Assembly: GCA_025210375.1 (NCBI GenBank)
Contig: JAOASB010000007.1
Coordinates: 62,001-126,000 of the forward strand
Direction of reading: 5' to 3'
Length of the DNA: 64,000 nt
DNA from: Maledivibacter sp.
Lineage (GTDB): Bacteria > Bacillota > Clostridia > Peptostreptococcales > Caminicellaceae
The position numbers were made by a program, and so were the translations under genes. How positions within the stretch are numbered: position 1 is the stretch's first letter; each line of letters starts with the position of its first letter. The notes under the pieces were generated by a model. That model had not been told where the DNA came from, did no database searches, and was given only the letters and a program-made list of their open reading frames with translations. Below are positions 60,549-64,000 of this stretch, one piece after another.

Positions 60549-60566
60549 TTGGCACGCAATTTGCAA
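60549..60566 (+). promoter_or_regulatory. Sigma-54 (-24/-12) promoter of the proline symporter gene
   Basis: TTGGCACGCAATTTGCAAA contains TGGCAC and TTGCA with GG (60551-60552) and GC (60563-60564) exactly ten bases apart, a perfect consensus. It lies about 175 bp downstream of the second activator site and about 175 bp before the start codon. Confidence 0.88.
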
Positions 60567-60739
60567 AATATTAAAATAAACAGAATATTGAAGCTAATCA
60601 CCATGGACAAAGTAATGTTAAGGGGTTAGAGGTGGACTAAATGCTTGAGGAAATGACTATAGGAGGTGAATTAAAGCAAAAAAATATGCATACATTAAAG
60701 GTGCATTGACTGCGAATGTATAAAGGGAGGGGAATTTAT

Positions 60740-62176
60740 ATGCAGGGGAATTTTTATACCACAATTGGACTATTTATATTTTTATTAGCAGTAATTCTTA
60801 TAGGATATTGGTCATCTAAAAAGGTCAAAACTTCCGATGATTTTTATTTAGGTGGAGACAAGATACCGGGATGGGGCCTAGCATTATCAGAGCGCTGTTC
60901 AGATATGTCTGGATGGCTACTTATAGGGGTTCCGGGAATAGCATGGCAGACGGGATTATCAAGTATATGGATCATTGTAGGTGCTGCAGGTGGCGCAATA
61001 TTTCAATGGATTGTGTACTCAAGACCATTTATGGAAGGTAGGAAAGAAACTGGAGCCTTGACACCAGTTGGACTTATAGCAGAGAAATTACCTGAAGACT
61101 GTAAATGGGTAAGATTGCTACCGGGAATAGTGACCTTTGTATTTTATATGGGATATATAGGATCACAGTTCTTAGCCGGTGGAAAAGTTTTGAATCAAAC
61201 CTTCGGAATTGATACTACCATAGGATTACTAATTGTAGCAATAATTATAATTATTTATTCATTTGTGGGTGGATTTATGTCAGTTGTTTGGACTGATGTT
61301 TTACAATCTCTTCTTATGGTAGTCACTTTAACAATATTGCCTATAATTCTATTTGCTAAAGTATTAGCTGATCCGTCATTATCTATTATGGCATCCCTAC
61401 GATCTGCAGGGCCTGAACATGCCTCCTGGCTGGGAGGTAAGAGTGGTGCAGCGGCGATGGTGCTGTTAGGTGCGAACCTAAGTTGGTTCTTCGCCAACCT
61501 AGGAGGATATCCTCACTTAGATGTAAGAATGATGGCCATTAATAGTGAGAAGGATAGAAAAGAAGGATTAATAACAGCAACAATTTGGAGCATATTAACT
61601 TCCGTAGGGGCCATACTTATAGGATTATTGGCAAGAACGCTTCATGGTGCCCCTGCTGCATTAGTTGCCGATAGAGAAATGACATTACCATTTATGGTGC
61701 TTCAGCACACTCCAGCAATTATAGGAGGTATATTATTAGCAGGGGCTTTAGCAGCTATGATGTCAACGGCAGATTCCCAATTACTTGTAGCGGCTTCAGC
61801 TGCGGCAGAGGATTTATACACTAAGGTATTTAAAAAATCAGAAACAATAGATGAAAAAACATTACTTAAGATTACAAGACTGGCCACTTTAATAATTGGG
61901 GCTTTAGGATTAGGTTTTGCATTCACAGCTAAAGATTTTGTTTATACTTTAGTTAGTTTTTCAGCTACTGGATTATTCTCAGCCTTTGGGCCAGCAATTA
62001 CCTTAACATTCTTCTGGGGGAAAAAAGTTTCTAAGCAAGGAATTATTGCTGCATTTATAGCGGGGCCTTTAACTACCATATTATGGGTTAGTCTAGGACT
62101 CACATCAATTATAACAGTAAGATTAGTTGCCCCGCCAGTAGGATTTATTGTAGCAATTGCAGCATCTCTGATATGA
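60740..62176 (+). CDS. putP: Sodium:proline symporter (PutP type)
   Basis: The 478-residue product has 13 helices of the SSS family, PutP subgroup: DFYLGGDKIPGWGLALSERCSDMSGWLLIGVPG near the start, and WFFANLGGYPHLDVRMMAINSEKDRKEG and MMSTADSQLLVAASAAAEDLY in the middle. The SERCSDMSGWL motif is the Na+/proline site. ATG 60740 has AAAGGGAGGGG ahead; ATG 60716 is less likely. The end is short: the frame stops at TGA right after AASLI, where relatives continue LTPKPS..., and the bases after the TGA could encode PRKNMLKGNSL. The -24/-12 promoter ties it to the RocR-like activator. Confidence 0.9.
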   Translation: MQGNFYTTIGLFIFLLAVILIGYWSSKKVKTSDDFYLGGDKIPGWGLALSERCSDMSGWLLIGVPGIAWQTGLSSIWIIVGAAGGAIFQWIVYSRPFMEGRKETGALTPVGLIAEKLPEDCKWVRLLPGIVTFVFYMGYIGSQFLAGGKVLNQTFGIDTTIGLLIVAIIIIIYSFVGGFMSVVWTDVLQSLLMVVTLTILPIILFAKVLADPSLSIMASLRSAGPEHASWLGGKSGAAAMVLLGANLSWFFANLGGYPHLDVRMMAINSEKDRKEGLITATIWSILTSVGAILIGLLARTLHGAPAALVADREMTLPFMVLQHTPAIIGGILLAGALAAMMSTADSQLLVAASAAAEDLYTKVFKKSETIDEKTLLKITRLATLIIGALGLGFAFTAKDFVYTLVSFSATGLFSAFGPAITLTFFWGKKVSKQGIIAAFIAGPLTTILWVSLGLTSIITVRLVAPPVGFIVAIAASLI

Positions 62177-62238
62177 CCTAGAAAAAATATGCTGAAGGGA
62201 AATAGCCTATAGAGCATTAAAATTTGAAGTCTAACCTG

Positions 62239-62271
62239 ATGTCCTCTACTTAAAAGTTGGGGACATTTTTG
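62239..62271 (+). terminator. Terminator behind the proline symporter gene
   Basis: ATGTCCTC pairs with GGGGACAT around a loop of about 12 bases, followed by TTTTTGTTG. Confidence 0.7.
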
Positions 62272-62314
62272 TTGTTATGAAACAAAGAATATTCAAAAAA
62301 ATATGTTGATTTTT

Positions 62315-62373
62315 GTCCCGAAAAAGAGACGCGGTCTGATAAAATAAAGTATATGGCGTCTCAAAAAAGAGAT
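62315..62373 (+). promoter_or_regulatory. Paired activator sites upstream of the glycyl-radical operon
   Basis: GTCCCGAAAAAGAGAC at 62315-62330 and GTCTCAAAAAAGAGAT at 62358-62373 have centres 43 bp apart. The second is identical to 60361-60376. They lie 116-175 bp before the -24 element at 62489, a normal enhancer distance for sigma-54 activators. Confidence 0.68.
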
Positions 62374-62486
62374 ATGCAATTTCCTCAATCATTTAGGAGT
62401 ATGTTTATAGGAATTATTACGAGTAAAGTGGCATATGTACAAAGACATTATTAAGCATAAAGGAATAAATTTATAGTCTCAAAATA

Positions 62487-62503
62487 TTGGCATGTAATTT
62501 GCT
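62487..62503 (+). promoter_or_regulatory. Sigma-54 (-24/-12) promoter of the glycyl-radical operon
   Basis: TTGGCATGTAATTTGCT has GG (62489-62490) and GC (62501-62502) ten bases apart, matching TGGCAY-N5-TTGCW. The activase gene starts about 50 bp downstream. Confidence 0.87.
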
Positions 62504-62553
62504 TTGATATATAAGTAATAATGCTTACTTTTCAAGTCGATAGGAGCGATATA

Positions 62554-63456
62554 ATGAACCAAGGAATTGTTTTTAATATTCAAAAATACTCAATACATGA
62601 TGGCCCAGGAATAAGAACAACTGTATTTTTAAAGGGATGCCCATTGGAATGCTGGTGGTGCCATAATCCAGAGAGTCAAAAAATTAATCCACAGCTTACA
62701 TTTAAACCAAATAAGTGTATTGTATGTAGAGAGTGTGAAAAGTTTTGCCTCCATGGAGCAATAAGCTTTAAAGATGAAGGTTTCAATTATAATGAATCAA
62801 TATGCAAATTATGTGGTAAATGTGCTGAAATTTGTCCTAGTGAGGCATTGAAGTTTATAGGTGAAAATTTAAGTATAGAGGATACCATTAAAGCAATAGA
62901 AAAAGATAAGATTTTTTATGAAGAATCTGGAGGCGGGGTTACCTTTTCAGGGGGAGAGCCATTATTTCAAATAGATTTTTTAGATGGACTTCTTACAGCC
63001 TCAAAACAAAAAGGCCTACACACTGCTGTAGATACCTCAGGATATTCAACATGGGAAAATATTAAAAGAATTAAAGATAAGGTAGACCTATTTTTATATG
63101 ACATTAAGCATATGGATGATGAAAAACACAAGGTTTATACTGGGGTTTCCAATAAACAGATACTTGAAAATCTAAAAAAATTGGCGTTAGGGGGCAAAAA
63201 TATTTGGCTGCGAATACCTATTATACCTGGTATAAACGATGATGACTTAAATATTCGAAGAACTTGTAAATATATTTCATCATTAAATTTAAATGAGGTA
63301 TTTATATTACCTTATCATAATATAGCTGTGGATAAGTACCAGGGATTGGGGATGGAATATAAGATGCCCAATGTAAGAAATTCCGAGGATCATGTAATGC
63401 AACAAATTGCTAAAATATTTAAGGAATATGGATTAAATGTCAAAATTGGAGGGTGA
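62554..63456 (+). CDS. hypE: Glycyl-radical enzyme activating protein (radical SAM)
   Basis: This 300-residue radical SAM activase starts IVFNIQKYSIHDGPGIRTTVF, followed by the cluster motif GCPLECWWC near residue 31. Two ferredoxin-type motifs follow (CIVCRECEKFC and CKLCGKCAEIC), then GGGVTFSGGEPLFQ. These two extra clusters are typical of activases for non-PFL glycyl-radical enzymes. ATG 62554 with TAGGAG ahead is preferred over 62521. It is followed six bases later by its partner enzyme. It should generate the glycyl radical on that partner using SAM. Confidence 0.88.
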   Translation: MNQGIVFNIQKYSIHDGPGIRTTVFLKGCPLECWWCHNPESQKINPQLTFKPNKCIVCRECEKFCLHGAISFKDEGFNYNESICKLCGKCAEICPSEALKFIGENLSIEDTIKAIEKDKIFYEESGGGVTFSGGEPLFQIDFLDGLLTASKQKGLHTAVDTSGYSTWENIKRIKDKVDLFLYDIKHMDDEKHKVYTGVSNKQILENLKKLALGGKNIWLRIPIIPGINDDDLNIRRTCKYISSLNLNEVFILPYHNIAVDKYQGLGMEYKMPNVRNSEDHVMQQIAKIFKEYGLNVKIGG

Positions 63457-63462
63457 TATTAG

Positions 63463-64000
63463 ATGGGATATGGAATAAATGAAAGGGTACAAAAACTTAG
63501 AGAGCAAAGTGTAACTGCAACACCTAGGATATGTATTGAAAGAGCGGCTTTAGTCACTCAAGCATATAAAAAATATTCGGGAAAGGTTTCTATTCCTGTG
63601 TTAAGAGCATTGACTTTTAAGCATCTATGTGAGAACAAAACCATATGTATAAACGATGGAGAGTTAATAGTTGGAGAAAGGGGCAGGGCTCCCCAAGGGA
63701 CGCCAAACTATCCAGAGCTTTGCTGTCATACTATGGAAGACTTTGAAATTATGAATAATCGTGAAAAAATTTCATTTAAGGTAGATGGAGAAGCTAGAAG
63801 GATTCAAGAAGAAATAATAATACCCTATTGGAAGGGAAAATCAATTAGGGATTTAATGTTTAATCAAATGACCGAGGAGTGGAAGGAATGCTACGAAGCA
63901 GGAATATTCACTGAGTTTATGGAGCAAAGATCTCCAGGACATACCGTTGAAGATGGCAAGATATATAAAAAAGGATTTCTAGATTTTAAAAGTGAAATAG
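63463..64000 (+). CDS. hypD: Glycyl-radical enzyme, likely trans-4-hydroxy-L-proline dehydratase (5' part; runs off right edge)
   Basis: The first 179 codons are in the window. The start RVQKLREQSVTATPRICIERA, and then SIPVLRALTFKHLCENKTICINDGELIVGERG, NYPELCCHTMEDFEIMNNRE and TEFMEQRSPGHTVEDGKIYKK (quoted in parts), closely fit what I recall of the hydroxyproline dehydratase HypD. HypD removes water from trans-4-hydroxyproline to give pyrroline-5-carboxylate. The catalytic Cys and the glycyl-radical loop lie beyond the window, so another PFL-like dehydratase cannot be excluded. The adjacent activase, proline symporter and Xaa-Pro peptidase support the hydroxyproline assignment. Confidence 0.75.
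   Translation, partial: MGYGINERVQKLREQSVTATPRICIERAALVTQAYKKYSGKVSIPVLRALTFKHLCENKTICINDGELIVGERGRAPQGTPNYPELCCHTMEDFEIMNNREKISFKVDGEARRIQEEIIIPYWKGKSIRDLMFNQMTEEWKECYEAGIFTEFMEQRSPGHTVEDGKIYKKGFLDFKSEI

Noticed and set aside
62174..62176. In-frame TGA at the end of the proline symporter as a possible second selenocysteine codon
   Set aside because: No SECIS-like hairpin follows within 40 bases, the frame closes again 11 codons later, and selenocysteine is not known at this place in the family.
1..64000. CRISPR array, tRNA or rRNA genes, intact insertion sequence, phage genes
   Set aside because: No regularly spaced direct repeats, no cloverleaf or rRNA motifs, and no intact transposase, integrase or phage structural genes were seen. 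Only small non-coding repeats and one HTH remnant suggest past mobility.

Overview
The window looks like chromosomal DNA of a low-GC, strictly anaerobic, amino-acid-fermenting member of the Clostridia/Tissierellia. The base composition is AT-rich, ribosome-binding sites are strong (AGGAGG-like), and start codons include GTG and TTG. Pointers to anaerobic amino-acid metabolism are a selenocysteine peroxiredoxin read through an in-frame TGA, a SCIFF-type radical-SAM maturase, ferredoxin-containing MinD-like ATPases, a glycyl-radical enzyme with its activase, and many peptidases and amino-acid transporters. I see no rRNA, tRNA, CRISPR array, prophage or intact insertion sequence. The species cannot be named from the sequence alone.

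Layout. 1-341 is the tail of an unknown gene. 0.35-1.2 kb is a nest of dispersed repeats plus a likely operator array. 1.2-7.9 kb holds a cysteine desulfidase-like protein, an ATC hydrolase and a five-gene Liv-type ABC transporter. 8.2-11.6 kb is dhaK-dhaL with a DhaR-like regulator whose AAA+ motor is degenerate. 11.9-20.3 kb carries a DUF1846 protein, the selenoprotein peroxiredoxin, a VCBS-like protein, YibE/F, a secreted 5'-nucleotidase with LysM, and gap. 20.4-27.3 kb has a GGDEF/EAL protein, the SCIFF maturase, two NifX-like proteins and two Fe-S MinD-like ATPases. 27.8-33.2 kb is an aminoacyl-amidohydrolase with two AbgT transporters and a TetR regulator. 33.8-37.4 kb is DUF3842-CooT and an Old Yellow Enzyme-type reductase with a TetR regulator. 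37.9-41.6 kb is a polyamine/arginine group (speE, RocB-like, agmatine deiminase). 41.9-48.0 kb is a sigma-54 activator and the operon it probably controls (M20 hydrolase, Na+ symporter, PuuD-like amidase). 48.1-53.7 kb has rearrangement scars, a Fur-box-controlled pair of small membrane proteins, a tryptophan T-box with trpXYZ, and an L,D-transpeptidase. 53.8-57.2 kb has tpx, a GH18 protein and fxsA. 57.5-64.0 kb is a RocR-like sigma-54 activator, an Xaa-Pro peptidase, a proline symporter, and a glycyl-radical activase plus the start of a hydroxyproline dehydratase-like enzyme.

How it fits together. The right end reads as a proline/hydroxyproline acquisition and fermentation module. Both the symporter and the glycyl-radical operon have textbook -24/-12 sigma-54 promoters. 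Upstream of each lies a matched pair of inverted-repeat sites spaced 42-43 bp centre to centre, which are good candidates for binding the adjacent RocR-like activator. A third sigma-54 promoter at 44.05 kb serves the other activator's operon. The tryptophan transporter is controlled by a T-box with a UGG specifier.

The intergenic DNA is unusually rich in dispersed hairpin elements. Family A has TATAG...CTATA ends and occurs in 104-bp and 39-48-bp versions. Family B is about 120 bp with TTGAGGAAATTGCATAA...GCAAATTGC-type ends. Family C is 65 bp. A more complex structured element is seen at 16.5 and 54.4 kb. One family A copy sits exactly in the loop of a transcription terminator, another supplies a stop codon, and two lie at the same position inside family B. 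The 48.1-kb region is a scar in which the tail of the agmatine deiminase gene is joined to the leader of the L,D-transpeptidase gene. Comparing the two leader copies shows compensatory base changes in a hairpin next to the start codon.
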